Of a stretch of 64,000 nt of DNA, positions 20,436 through 32,277 are shown in pieces. The notes under the pieces are model-generated. The model made no database searches. It worked only from the letters and a program-made list of their open reading frames with translations, and had not been told where the DNA came from. The translations under genes were made by a program, and so were the position numbers. Origin of the DNA: Seiridium cupressi (Eukaryota > Ascomycota > Sordariomycetes > Amphisphaeriales > Sporocadaceae); contig JARVKI010000004.1 of NCBI GenBank assembly GCA_036674765.1, forward strand, positions 558,001-622,000, written 5' to 3'. Position 1 is the stretch's first letter. Every line of letters starts with the position of its first letter.

Positions 20436-22521
20436 ATGGCTTCCGAATCAGAACCGCAGCATGCGCCTGAGCGCTCAGCTCCTTCCGATACGAACTTCGA
20501 GAAGCCTTCTTCGGTCGCCGAAGCAGCAAAATCCCAGAGCGTTCCAGACTCTGAATCGACGACTGCAGATGGCGAGTCTCGAAAGCGGCAATTCAAACCA
20601 GGTCGAGGCGGAGGTCGAGGTTTTGGGAGTGGACGAGGTAACCGCGGTCGAAAACACGAGCTTTCCCGCAGAGAAGCCAAGTAAGTCTCTGTTCTGTTCA
20701 CCAAGGCGAGGAGACAGCAAAGCAAATACGAGCTAACGCAGCACGTCGCAGCCAGCAACGCGGAGACAAGCGCGAGCGGCAGAATGACTGGCGAGACCGG
20801 AAGCGACTGAAGGTCGACGAGAGTGGCCGGCGCATGCCTGCTACCGAAGGCGAGCAGAGCTATATGAGCATACAATTTCCGAAGGAAGAGATCGAAGCCG
20901 AGGAGCGCAGACCGAAGCGCAAGGTTGCCGTCATGATTGGTTATGCTGGCACTGGATACCATGGTCTACAGATCAACCACCAGCAGAAGACGATTGAAGG
21001 TGATCTGTTCGGCGCCTTCATCGCTGCCAAGGCCATTTCCAAGGTGAATGCTGATGATCCGAGAAAATCAAGTCTTGTGAGAACTGCAAGAACGGACAAG
21101 GGCGTGCACGCCGCCGGCAATGTCTTGTCACTTAAATTGATCATTGAGGATCCCGACATTCTGAAGAAGATCAACGACGCCCTGCCGCCGCAGATCAGGG
21201 TATGGGGTATTCAGAGGACGAATAACTCCTTTAGTTGCTACCAGTCATGCGACTCTAGATGGTATGAGTATCTTATGCCCAGTTACTGCTTATTGCCGCC
21301 GCATCCCGAGAGCTATCTAGGCAAGAATGTGCTCGAGTCGGTGAAGGAGAATGGCGCCGAAGAGGAGTACAACAAACGTCTGGCTGACGTCGCTGGCTTT
21401 TGGGAAGACGTCGAGAAGAACAAGATCCAACCTATCATAGACAGCTTGGAGTCTTCCGTTCGCGAGCGTGTCCTGAAGAGGAGACATGCCGCCGAGACAG
21501 AGAGCGAAGGCAGCAAGATTACCAAGATAGTGGAGCCAGCCGACAAAGTCATGGAGGACGTACCATCTGCTAAAGAGGTCACAGCGGGACGCGCTGGGGA
21601 TGGAGAAGCTTCGGCCGACACTGTGATGGAGACGAAGGGTTCAACTAGTGCACCAGAGAAAGAACTTGTCGAGGGAGAGACATTAGCGGAGCCAACACAG
21701 GCTGCCCAAGAACAGCCATTGGAACCCAAGCAACCCAGTCCGGTGGATGTTGCCCTGAAGCAGATTAAAGCAGCCTACGTAGCAGCAAAGCGCCGCTACC
21801 GCGTCACTCCCGAGCGCCTCAACCAGCTCCAGGAAGCCCTGGATCAGTACCTCGGGACCAGAAACTTCCACAACTACACTGTTCTGAAGAACGCTTCCGA
21901 TCCGTCCGCCAAGCGCAATATCAAATCTTTTGTAGTCAACCCGGAGCCCATCCAGATCAACGATACCCAATGGCTATCACTGAAGGTCCACGGCCAGTCC
22001 TTCATGATGCATCAGATCCGAAAAATGGTTGGCATGGCGTTATTGGTGACACGATGCGGAACGGATCTTGAGCGAATTCCGCAGAGTTATGCAGACAATC
22101 GTATAAGCATTCCCAAAGCTCCCAGTCTTGGTCTGTTACTGGAACGCCCCGTATTCGAGAACTACAACCAGAAGGCGAAAGACAGCTATGAGAGGCCCGC
22201 AATAGACTTTGCCAACTACGAGAAGGAGATACAGGCGTTCAAAAACGAGCACATATACCAGAGGATATTTGACCTGGAAGAGAATGAGAACTCGTAAGTC
22301 ACTTGGAGCTGACGTCGATCGTCGAACTATATTTAACATGTCATAGATTCCATACCTTCTTCCACCAGATCGACAATTTCAAGTCTGACTACTTCCTCTG
22401 GGTCACAGCTGGTGGTATTGGGGCCGCCCATCAGCGCGTTGGACAGGCGGATGATATGCCAGAGACCCTCAAAGAGCAGCTGGAGGATGAGAATGAGGAC
22501 CCAGAAGGTGGCGAAGGCTGA
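20436..22521 (+). CDS. PUS1: tRNA pseudouridine synthase 1
   Basis: Three exons, 20436-20680, 20752-22293 and 22347-22521; 653 aa. It isomerises uridines to pseudouridine in tRNA (and some other RNAs), mainly in the nucleus. The TruA/Pus1 fold is recognisable. Residues 20-110 form a basic, Gly/Arg-rich tail (RGG-like repeats around 55-72) likely to bind RNA. The TruA domain starts 'VAVMIGYAGTGYHGLQ'. The catalytic Asp is about residue 197 in 'RTARTDKGVHA'. 'RNFHNYT' and 'SFMMHQIRKMVGMAL' are the usual second-half motifs. The two halves are separated by an acidic, low-complexity insert of roughly 120 residues, so the protein is longer than the roughly 540 aa of yeast Pus1. MED22 lies just downstream, in convergent orientation, with about 320 bp between the ends. 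Confidence 0.95.
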
Positions 22522-22840
22522 TTAGCCACCGTGTATCATATCAATTGCACTGTAGAGGCGTGGGTCTTGATGCACGCGCGATGCTAGAATATGTGTTTTT
22601 CCGTCGCAGGTACCTCGTGAGATGCTACCATGCGCTTATCAAGCGGATAAACCATGCCTTGCGCGCGAGCAATTCGTTGTCTTGCCTATGAGCTGCTCCA
22701 ACGTGGGTATCGATATAACTATGGCCAGTACTTACGCCACGCCCAACTCCAAACGCCGTGATACCCAATTCAATGCCTAAATGCCATGGCTCTTACAAAA
22801 TCGAGGGCCGTTGGGTTCGATACCTTTTTGGTGCGACGCC
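22522..22840. other. Spacer between convergent PUS1 and MED22
   Basis: A 319-bp region holding both 3' ends. No gene or hairpin worth naming was seen. Confidence 0.5.
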
Positions 22841-23467
22841 TTAAGTGAAGCTCCCTCTCGTGATGTCCACCGCTTCCACTTCCTTCACCTGACCTCGCGC
22901 CTTGGCTTCCGCATCACGCCTCTGTCCCTCTAGCCTCTGTGCCATGAGCGTGTTGTACAGCTCCTGCACGCGCAATGCCTTGGCATCCAGCTCCGCTTGT
23001 TGTGCGGCATCTTGGCCGGGCTTCCGCAGCGGTCCTTTGATCCAGAGTGCCTTTATCTCCCGCGTGATGACGAGGAGGTTCTGTACTTCTGTTATCTGCG
23101 CTAAGGTTAACTCGGAGCTATATCATAGTGGCATGATGGCAGGAAGAATGGATTGGTAGTACCAGAGCATTGGTCTCCGTCTCCATCCGCATCTGGTTCA
23201 GCGCTTCCGTGTCCAGGGCTCCTTCCCTCGGTATCAGTGCCGTGGCTGCTTTCGTCATGTTCAGGAAGCGCCGAAAGATGGCGGCCATGGCCTTGTTGTG
23301 GCGATCTTGATCGAATCATCAGTGAATATTCTCTTCCAAGCAGATATATATATGGTGCCTTGTTGTGGTGACGCTAGCTTTGAGTAGCAACAGTTGGAAT
23401 TTGGCGAGGGGTTTCAGAAACTTGAAGACTTACCTAAGAGAGTGTCCTGCTCTTTTTTTCGATCCAT
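22841..23467 (-). CDS. MED22: Mediator complex subunit 22
   Basis: Three exons on the minus strand (23434-23467, 23163-23305, 22841-23095), 143 aa. The spliced protein starts 'MDRKKEQDTLLDRHNKAM', the typical opening of fungal Med22 (Srb6/Surf5 family). It continues with a helical segment to 'NQMRMETETNAL' and then, across the second intron, 'ITEVQNLLVITREIKALW', matching the helical Med22 core. The C-terminal third is a charged Gln/Glu/Ala-rich helix. Med22 belongs to the head module of Mediator, which bridges gene-specific activators and RNA polymerase II in the nucleus. The acceptor of exon 2 lies directly after two in-frame stops, which fixes the junction and supports the model. The gene is divergent from eL33 with a 323-bp shared spacer. 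Confidence 0.87.
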
Positions 23468-23790
23468 GTTGAATTCAAGTGTTTGGCGATCGTCAGGGAC
23501 ATTGAGGCTTACAGATGCAACTTCTAGATTGGGGAGTCGCGCGGCCCCGCTTAGAAGTCCCCGGGTTTTTCAGCCACACTCAGAACTCAATTCACTTGCA
23601 TTAGTGGAACATTAGGTACATTAGCCACAGGCAAATACTTAGGGCTCCCTGGCATCGCATCCCCCACCACATTCCGCACCAAGGGCAAATTGTCCAACGG
23701 CAGCGCTTCACCTGTACAACCTCCCTACCAGCTATTTACACTCCTTCCCAGCAAGATCTACGTATATTTTGACCAGTAACAATCGTCAAA
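23468..23790. promoter_or_regulatory. Divergent promoter region MED22 / eL33
   Basis: The 323 bp between the two start codons must carry both promoters and 5' leaders. A pyrimidine-rich stretch precedes the eL33 ATG (about 23700-23760), common for fungal ribosomal protein genes. No canonical TATA box was picked out. Confidence 0.6.
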
Positions 23791-24589
23791 ATGCCTACTG
23801 AAGCAGGTCACAGACGTGAGTTTTTGCCGCCTCTCAATTCTACACTGAGCTTTTGCTAACAGTACTTGTTGAACAGTCTACGTCAAGTAAGTTTTTACCC
23901 CACGGCGCAAACGAGCACGAAGAACGAGCGGATCTACATTCCTGCGACATTGGTCCGGAGCACGATGAACGCGAAAAGTTGGGCGAACAATGGCTGACAG
24001 ATGATCCGTAATTAGGGCACGCCACCTTGGCTACAAGCGTAGTAGACACAACACGCACCCGGAGAGAAGTCTGGTCAAGATCGAGGGCGTCGATGATACC
24101 CAAGCTGCCAAGTATGTGCAATGCGCCGAGGCGACTGCTCTGCGCGACAGACAGGCGGCCATGCAGGAGATGGTGTTAACTTATGGGCGTATAGCTTCTA
24201 TCTTGGAAAGAGAGTCGCATTTGTCTACAAGGCACAAAAGGAAGTTCGTACGTCAAACCGGTTAACTCCCTTCCTTTCCGTTTGACTTGTACTAATTCTG
24301 CTTGTTCTACAGGAGGCACCAAGACGCGCGTTGTAAGGCAATCCCAATCTGGAAATTGGCCTTTTGTTTAAAGATCGGAATACTAACAAGATTCCTGTAG
24401 ATCTGGGGCCGGGTGATGCGGAGCCATGGTAATTATTTCCCACATGAACTTAGACTAGACGTGTTCCTTTGCTGATAATATATAACTACAGGAAACTCAG
24501 GCGTAGTACAAGCACGTTTTACCACTCCTCTCCCCACGAAGTCTTTTGGAGCTAGCCTGCGCGTTATGCTCTTCCCATCCGCGATCTAA
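23791..24589 (+). CDS. RPL33: 60S ribosomal protein eL33 (L35Ae)
   Basis: Seven exons: 23791-23815, 23877-23886, 24016-24111, 24195-24247, 24313-24332, 24401-24428, 24492-24589; 109 aa, the usual eL33 length (about 107-110). The spliced product shows the whole family signature: '[19 protein letters not shown]', '[20 protein letters not shown]', '[19 protein letters not shown]' and '[16 protein letters not shown]' at the C-terminus. It is a structural component of the large cytoplasmic ribosomal subunit. Exon 2 is only 10 nt (encoding Tyr-Val plus parts of two codons). Six introns in a 330-nt coding sequence is an unusually split gene; the third-codon joins all keep frame. It shares its upstream region with MED22. 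Confidence 0.95.
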
Positions 24590-25448
24590 ACAGAAATTGG
24601 AGAGTTGTATTCAGTTGGAAGCCGGTCGATGGACGAATTGCGTTGGCCGCGCTACTATGCATGGTAGCTAGCCAGGATGCATTGGACAATGGACTATGGA
24701 GCTACACAAAATAAACCGAAGGACAACCACTCATTACTACGGTGTAATGAGATGAACGACACTTCCTTCGCGAATCACGCGATGTCGCGGTTGTATAGCA
24801 CGAAGCGAGACGAGCATCTGCCAAATGCCGATGCCACTACGCTCAGATAGCCGGGCGATGAATATGGAATGCCGTGGCAACAATTGCCCTAATCGCCATT
24901 TCGTGTTCAGAGGCTATCATTTTTGGGGGGCTTTTGAATTGACTTTTGCACCATCCACTGATACTCTTCTTGACTGTAAAATATTGCGGAATTCTGTTTT
25001 GTCGCTGATATGACATCCGCAGTGGTTTATTAGGCGGAGAAGCCAAAGCGCATCAGTGGAATATAGTCAAAGACTACATATAGTAATTCCGCAAATCAGT
25101 CCATTGAGGCGTTCAAAATGCACGGACGAGGCTCGCCGAACAAGCATAGGGGTTACCAGTTCATCCCCAAGACAATGATGGAAAAGTAAGCACTGTGGCT
25201 CATCAATGGACGGAAAATTAGTGCCGGCGATGTCTGCTGAATTGACCTCAGTCTGGGCGATATGCCAAGGACCTTTCGATGCAGAGAAAGTCATTTTGGG
25301 GTTGTCTCTAGTATTAGTTTATGTCATTACTATTTCCTCCTCAAATCGACGCGGTCATCAATGAGCCTAACCTAAAACAATAAAACACCATCAAGGATCT
25401 CAATTAGCACCCGACCTCCGCAGTTTTAGCCCACTCTATTTTGTTCTC
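24590..25448. other. Spacer, nothing recognised
   Basis: The region separates eL33 (+) from the 3' end of the Zn2Cys6 regulator (-). Only short frames occur; no gene is supported. Confidence 0.5.
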
Positions 25449-26822
25449 TTAAGGAGTGTTGGGCAATCCCCGCTGGTCGAGCCTGGGACCATCATCAAAA
25501 ACCTCGAGGGCAGGAGACGTGGTCGTGGGATGTGACTGACCCAGAACACTGCGTGGCCACTCCAGCAGACAATCCCAAGTGGCGTTCATCGCTTTCGTGG
25601 CTAGGCGAACATCACGGCACGCCCAATCCTTCATGAACCAACGCCTTGGCGACCGATGCATAATGGTACACCAATAGACAAAGACAAGCAGCGCTGACTC
25701 ATTTCCCTCGCGAAGAAGCTTGACAAAGTCCTCTGAAACAGTCCCGGGCCATCTCAGGAAGTGTGCCCATGTCCGAGGATATGCGTCCGTCTCCTTGGCC
25801 CAATTCTTTAGGACTGCAACGGCGCTGTGGCATGCCTGGGTGACATCCGGACGGCTGCCTCCAACGCCAATAACTGCATCAAGGTGGTCAAGTCTTCGCC
25901 AAACGTCTTGGTCCCAGCTGGGGCGGAAGAACTTCCGTCGGTTGTCAACATATAGTTTTAGATGACTCCGATGGAAATACGGGATCACCGCTCGTGCCAT
26001 CCTCGACGTCCCCCGCAGGATGTTGAAGGCTTCCATATAGTCGTGCGAGTCATCGTCGTTGGTCTGGGAATTAGCAAGATGAAATATGATCACTGCTATA
26101 CCAAACGTCAAAACTGCCAACCAGTTGTCTTCAGTGACGGTCTGATTCGACTGCCGGAAGAGATTAGAGGCCTCGAGGTTGTACCGATACGCGCTAGCCC
26201 GCAAGGCCGATGCCGACGGTGTCCCTTGGAATGACTGGTGAAGTGCCCATAAAGAGGCAGCGCTGTGATCGAGATACTGAAAGCGTGAAGCTTGTGACTC
26301 GAGAACCGTCCTCCACACAGCTTCCTCGTGCGCGGACACGCAAGGTTGCAACCAGAGCTTGTCTAATGCAAACGATATCATACGCTGAGCTGGATCCGAT
26401 GGATCTGACAGTCGGGGAGGTATGCTATAATATTGGTTGAATATAGACTGTCCCGCGCAAAGGTGGCCTGAATGGGTATTCAGGGTCGAAAGAGATGCAG
26501 GACTAGCGTCATGGGGAGGATTCATATGGCCCTGGCGGACTAGTAGAGAGTCCGCACTGTCCGACGAGTAATCACATTTTTGACCACGTTTCCTGCAGTT
26601 TGCGCAAACTGGCGGCTCGAGGTTGCACTGACACCGCTGTTAATCCTTCGTGGTTCCGACAACTAGACGGTCGGCCTTATACTCACTCTGACATGCCTTT
26701 TTTTGCACTGGCTGCAACCCTGCAACTCCTGTCAGCTGAGAAATCTTTACCATGCAAAGAGTCATCCGTGAAATCCATACATTCCGGGATTTCGTGTGAT
26801 ATTGCCTCGAGCCTGACGGCAT
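25449..26822 (-). CDS. Zn2Cys6 fungal transcription factor
   Basis: Three exons on the minus strand: 26781-26822, 26687-26719 and 25449-26627; 417 aa. The binuclear zinc cluster is complete once spliced: cysteines at residues 16, 19, 26, 33, 36 and 43 (C-x2-C-x6-C-x6-C-x2-C-x6-C), preceded by 'KSRNGCSQCKKRH'. Both introns fall inside or beside the cluster, so an unspliced reading hides it. The remaining about 370 residues have the helical, Trp/Leu/Asp-rich character of the C-terminal region of fungal C6 regulators of the sterol/uptake control type (segments 'LWALHQSF', 'VLTFGIAVIIFHLA', 'RTWAHFLRWPG'). Such proteins bind CGG-containing sites in the nucleus and activate or repress nearby metabolic genes. 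The target genes cannot be told from the window; no metabolic cluster surrounds it. Confidence 0.9.
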
Positions 26823-29489
26823 CTGCGCAGTTCTCCGGGAGGTGGCGTCGAGAGCTTTGGTGGTTTCCTATCCCTAAACCTGAGTCTCTGGGTGTTCAAT
26901 ACTTGGATCGATAGACTCCCACCACTGCTTGGAAGAGCAGGTTGTCCTTCCAGATGTCATCATGTAAAGATGGGCTTTCGGATCAATGGGAAGAACTTAA
27001 GTCATCAACTAAGTTGCCTAGTCTAAGTTAGTCTAGAGGTGCGCAACGTCAGCAGGGATCAGCCTTAGGGAAGGCCATATCGGGCTTAGTGTACGAGGAG
27101 GTCCACTAAAGACTACTTACTGGTCTCCAGTTATAGCCGTGGACGGATAAGGGATTCAAAGTAACACTTGGACGCCACGACCTATATATAATCACGCACG
27201 ACGTCTGCGCCTCATTTTTAGGTCGACTCCTTTTCCCTTGAAGTCGAAATTTAATGCAGCATTCCACGGGCTCAAACTCACTGTCTTACTCATGGCCCCA
27301 AACTCTCTTATTTGATACCATCGAACTCTAGTGTTTCTGTCAGTATTCTTGTTTCATAGAAATCGATCTTTTATTTCTGTATGTGCACGAAACCATCGCA
27401 GTCAGTTTCCAAAATCGGAAAACCTTGATATCCAACGTATGCGGTACCATCGAACAATATTGGTTGAAAAAGATTCCACTCATACTGTAATGACGACGAG
27501 CTAGTCTTATCAGGGGAATCGCCACTCATATAACAACGCTTTTAAAAGGGGTTTATGAACTTACCGTTCATTTTAATTCCAGACTGCCCTACCAAGATTG
27601 GTCTTCAACTCCCGCGATACTCCTCCAACGCGGACATGGCGTGCTTAGAGACTTATTCAGCATGGATGCAACTGACGGGCTCATGGTCCTAAACACGGGA
27701 GATCGCTCTTTTGAATCTACCAGCCTATTTCGGCGGAAAAACTTGTATACAAAGGCTCTTGATGGACACAACGAGATATCATGCCGTGCATCATGATGTT
27801 TACGCAGACCTCCTGAATCCGCGTCCGCAATGACAATCCCACCGCAAGCAACAAAACAGATCATGGGATGCCCGCTTATATAAACCGGCCTATTCCATCG
27901 TCGGCTGCTCGATGGTTCGCCACAGTATGTCCTTCTGACAGTTGTAATTATAATCAACACAGTGGCCTGTTAGTATCCTGTAGACGGGTGTCAACATAAC
28001 TCTCAAAGGCTTCTAGTTGCCTACCACGACATATCTCTGTGGAAGGCTCACTTAGGCGCGGTCAACGTATATTTTTTCATCTGCAATACTTTCGGTGTAG
28101 TGGACTGGTCGTTGACTGCTGGTCATTAACGTACAGATAGTTTGTCGGTTACATGGTCGCCACGGGAATGCGCAGCCACACATACAGTGGCGCTATAATC
28201 TAGGCAAGATAACCTTCTTTACGATTTTTTCCGGCTACTCAGTAGCCTAAGTCATAGGTAAGTCTACATTTTCCAGTCAACAGTCTCGCTAAATAATGGC
28301 CATTCGTTGCAAACAACAACAAAGTCAATCTAATCCTGATGACGTGAAGATTGACTCGCCACAGCCCACATCCCTATTGAATGACCAGAGATGAGAGTAC
28401 GGTGGCGGAACTCGGCTGGAGTTGTTGGTGGATCGTAGAATAAAGAATGTATGACACCGGCGCGGCCTAGGACGGGGAGGATCTGATTTGCCGACACCAT
28501 CACAGTGGATCCTGAGCATGTTGATGATGACGACTATGTAATCGAGGCTCGATACAAATTACTGATCACGTGGAAACCTGTATTCACATCAACGAGGTAA
28601 TGTAGAGACTGGACAAGCGAGACCGAAGCTTTGAGTCAATCTGACAGCCGTGTCTAGTCACTGTGCCTGGCTCGGGTGTCATCCAGTACTTGTCCATAAG
28701 CGACACGCCCCAATCCGAGAAAGACGATGCTAAGCATCATCTCAAACGCAGGTCGGTGCATAAGCCTATCTCCGAGTTAATCGGCAACCTTGCAACGATC
28801 CAGATGTCTTCGCCTACTGCGGGGAGTCTCCACTTGACGGTGCAAGTCGTTGTGAGTTTTGGCATTGGGCTCCACGGTAAGATCCGCAATCACACAGGTC
28901 CATGCATGGAAGTCCACCGAGCAGGGCTATAGGACCGGCTAGATTCACCGCAGGCCCGCTCGAACTACCTCTCCATACCTGGAGCAAATCATGCCATTGA
29001 AAACAAGTTCTGCTGCTCGCTTCCGCCCGCAGTAAAGGCATGTGAAGTTACAACATGAAAGTTCGTGAACCATGATGTCATGCGTAACGCTGGCGGACTC
29101 GGAAAGTTCTATAGAATTACGCGGCAACGTCAATGCTATCTGCAAGGGAACGTTCCGGTTGCATTGCAATCTGAATCGAGCAAGGCAAGGATGTCGAGTG
29201 AGCCTATGCCCCTATCTCAGCTCTCCCTCGTTAATATGCTTATCGCGCTTGACCAATCAACACAAATCAAAGAAAACAGGAAGCACGGCGCTGCAGGTAT
29301 AAACCAGGTTCTCGTTTCCGACTCAATGTTCCGAGAATTGTCCATTGGTGGAGGAACTGCGGCTTGCAGGAACTGTCTGCATTATACAGTACTGTGGCCA
29401 TTATCTCCAGTGCTTATCGGTTTGAGCTGGGCATTACGTAGCTCATTGACCCAAGATGGCGACATTCTCGAGATGCCATGGTCTTTATC

Positions 29490-30540
29490 ACGGCCGAAAC
29501 ATTCGAATTAATTCCTTCGGCGACCCAAGGTCCGGGAGCTTTCGCATCTGGCCAGTCACCACTGCTGTCGTCGCAGGTTTGCTTCCACACCTTCCCTTTC
29601 TGGCCAAGCCCTTCCCCACGATGAAGGGATGTGGATCCGGGACGCTGACGCCCACGTTCGTCCCGTCCAGAAGAGCCGCCCGATGGCGTAGCAGCGATAC
29701 TGCCGGTCGTGCATTAGCGAGGGATGCCCAGATAGCGCTCAAGCACTGGATTAGTTCTCATGTATACCCACCATGATTGTCTGCTGTCTGTTGTCTAATG
29801 TGTAATATCAACACACAAGCCCTTGACGGGGTTCCAGGTGTCGGACGGACTGATCGGCAATTTGCGGCAAGGATGCTGCTATCTCGTCTGGACATTTTCC
29901 ATCCTAGAGATCCTGGCCTCCAAAGTGCCTGGCCCCGACACAACAATGCCAGTCCACCAACTGGAGTTCATGTCACCCTGCGACACCGAGGGAGAGGCTG
30001 AAATCCCGTGGCCGCGCGACAGGCGGCCACACGCGAACATGAGAGATGCTGGCTGGTTGCCGACGCGTGCCGCAACGTCAGCACTTTCTTTGATTCTGAG
30101 TCGCCAAGCCGTGATGTCTTCTAAGCCATTATCTAGGCTTAAAAGCTTAATTTGACCATGGTAATCGTCTCCCCACAACTTGGCTCTCTTGGCCAGCCAT
30201 CAAACGCCGCAGCAGTTGTTCTTTCAGGGCCCCGTTGGTGCCTCCCGTTGCTTGGCCCATCATATCACGAGCCCCCTGTCGAGTCTGGGCATGCACTCCA
30301 CACTGCCCGAAGGCACACCCTCATGCTGCCAAGCACCTGAAAGTCGCAAAGACCTATCTTACGAGTGGCCCCCGCGAATTAGATCTTCCAGGCCATCATC
30401 CTGTATCTTTAGCGGCCATGGCGTTGCCTCCGGAATGGATGCGGTATACGCAAGCCTTTCTTATCACTTGCAGATCATTCCTTACTTTCAAACCCTGACT
30501 TACATGTCGCGGCTACAGAGCCACCGCCCGTTGGCCAGCT
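29490..30540 (-). pseudogene. Possible decayed coding region, family unknown
   Basis: On the minus strand two frame segments look protein-like: 29879-30178 and 29488-29742. They are separated by stops and lie in different frames, and neither begins with a convincing ATG. Their composition (Gly, Asp, Ala, Val, few rare codons) is closer to real coding sequence than the surrounding DNA. I do not recognise a family, and I cannot connect them with splice sites. A broken gene or chance GC-rich frames are both possible. Confidence 0.2.
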
Positions 30541-30925
30541 GAGCCTTTTTCTGATTGGTTGGTGGCAACGTGAGCATGCCTCCTTCGAAACCCCCGCCGT
30601 GGACATCCGCCGTGGGCTCTCTGAAGACATGGATATTCGAGATCAGGAACTCACGAGGCATGACCAAGAAACATTACAGGGTCGCTCGCGAACCATGGGA
30701 CGATAACAAACGTACCTCGCATGCAAGATCCTAGCTATCTTGATCATCTTCTTCGCGGTAGAAGAGGCATGTGCTTGATATCCTTAAGCTTTGTAAGTCC
30801 TTGATTCGAGGAACATTCAGGTCCATGGCACGATCTGCGGGCCTCGACCGGCGGCCCAACCCGGATCTACAGTGCCCACCGCTATAACGTCCACATCATG
30901 GGCCAGATCTGGAGGACATCTGAGC

Positions 30926-30932
30926 TATAAAG
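30926..30932 (+). promoter_or_regulatory. TATA box for the G1 peptidase
   Basis: The string tataaag lies 130 bp upstream of the ATG at 31056, with a TSS-like pyrimidine-rich stretch following it at about 30950-31030. Position and sequence suit a fungal TATA promoter of a regulated secreted enzyme. Confidence 0.6.
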
Positions 30933-31055
30933 GGGTCATGCTTCTCTAGTTTCTAGAGCCCAGACTTTCCCTTCACACTGGATCTCAGCCTCGTACACCG
31001 ACGCCCTCTTCATATCATCTTCCAATACCTCGCTCAAAGTCATCACATAGTCACA

Positions 31056-31925
31056 ATGAAGTTCAATACTGTGTTCGGTACCCTTCTGTGCGCCGAGGCT
31101 GCCCTCGCTGCTCGCTTCACCCAGCAGCGTCGGGACCGCGCTGCCAAGCGTGCCTTTCAGCGATCCACCCTGCCGCGTCTCCCGGCTGATGGTACCGCGT
31201 CTCAGAGCCTCGAGGCGGGCAACGACACTGCCCATGTCGAGTACTCCTCGAATTGGGCTGGTGCCGTCTTGATCGGCACGGGCTACACGTCCGTTACGGG
31301 CACCATCGTCGTCCCCACCCCTGAGACTCCCTCTGGCGGCAGCTCCCGCACCGAGTACGCCGCGAGTGCTTGGGTTGGTATCGACGGAGACACCTGCCAG
31401 ACCGCCATCGTGCAGACTGGTGTCGACTTCTACGTCGAGGGAAGCGAGGTCGCCTTCGACGCCTGGTACGAGTGGTACCCCGACTACGCCTACGACTTCT
31501 CTGGCATCACGATCAACGCCGGAGATACCGTCACCATGACGGTCACCGCCACCTCCAAGTCCGCCGGTACTGCAGTTATCGAGAACCAAACCACGGGCAC
31601 CACCGTGACTCACTCCTTCTCGGGCGAGACCGACACCCTGTGCGAGACCAATGCTGAGTGGATCGTCGAGGACTTCTCGTCCGGAGGCTCCTTGGTCCCC
31701 TTTGCCGACTTTGGCACCGTCACTTTCACTGGTATGTCTTTGCTCTCTTTGGTACTCTTGTGATTAGCATCATTCTAACTCGTAACAGATGCCTCTGCCA
31801 CAACTTCCAGTGGAACCGTCGGTGTTAGCGGAGCTACCATCATTGACATCGAGCAGAGCAACGAGGTCCTGACCGACTGCTCTACCTCGGGCGACTCCGA
31901 GGTCACCTGCACATACACGGGCTAA
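31056..31925 (+). CDS. Secreted glutamic peptidase of the eqolisin (G1) family
   Basis: Two exons, 31056-31731 and 31789-31925; 270 aa. Eqolisins are acid-active secreted endopeptidases that use a Gln-Glu pair, unique to the family. A signal peptide of about 19 residues (hydrophobic, ending 'ALA') is followed by a basic propeptide of roughly 40 residues. The mature beta-sandwich starts near 'SSNWAGAVL'. The catalytic Gln is about residue 120 in 'TAIVQTGVDF' and the catalytic Glu about residue 201 in 'AEWIVEDF'; the spacing of 81 residues fits the family. Codon use is strongly GC-ending, as in highly expressed secreted enzymes. A TATA box lies 130 bp upstream. The enzyme would act in the acidified medium around the fungus. 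Confidence 0.93.
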
Positions 31926-32277
31926 ATTCATTATCTATGCACCTCAACTTCAGGACTGGGCCTGGGTGTGATTCGGCACTCGATGCTTCAGGGCTCGGGC
32001 AGGGGTCTAGATCCCACTTTGTATATATGGTCTGATTCCATGTCTAGCATACAGTTGATAGCGGAACTCTGCTTCGTGTACTTTCATGCTCTATTTGAGA
32101 CGATCACCAAAAATGACTCATGCAGTAATGATATAGCCAAGTTTGAAACAGAAATGATTTGATTGGATTCGATTTAGTATTATCTAGAAAACACCTTAAA
32201 CACTATTTTGGAGAACAAACAACTCCACTAAGCGGCCTAATATGCGAAAGGAAAGTTACTCACTCGAAAGGCGCGCA
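31926..32277. other. Spacer between G1 peptidase and RING-finger gene
   Basis: Contains the 3' ends of two convergent genes. Nothing else was seen. Confidence 0.5.

Larger units (their letters stand above)
26823..31055. other. 4.2-kb gene-poor region
   Basis: No gene is supported. The part at 29.4-30.5 kb is more GC-rich and its minus strand looks weakly coding (listed separately). The last 150 bp are the promoter of the G1 peptidase. Confidence 0.45.

Noticed and set aside
30936..31613. 225-codon minus frame antisense to the G1 peptidase
   Set aside because: It is the shadow of the high-GC coding strand, with Gly/Val/Asp-rich composition and no family features.
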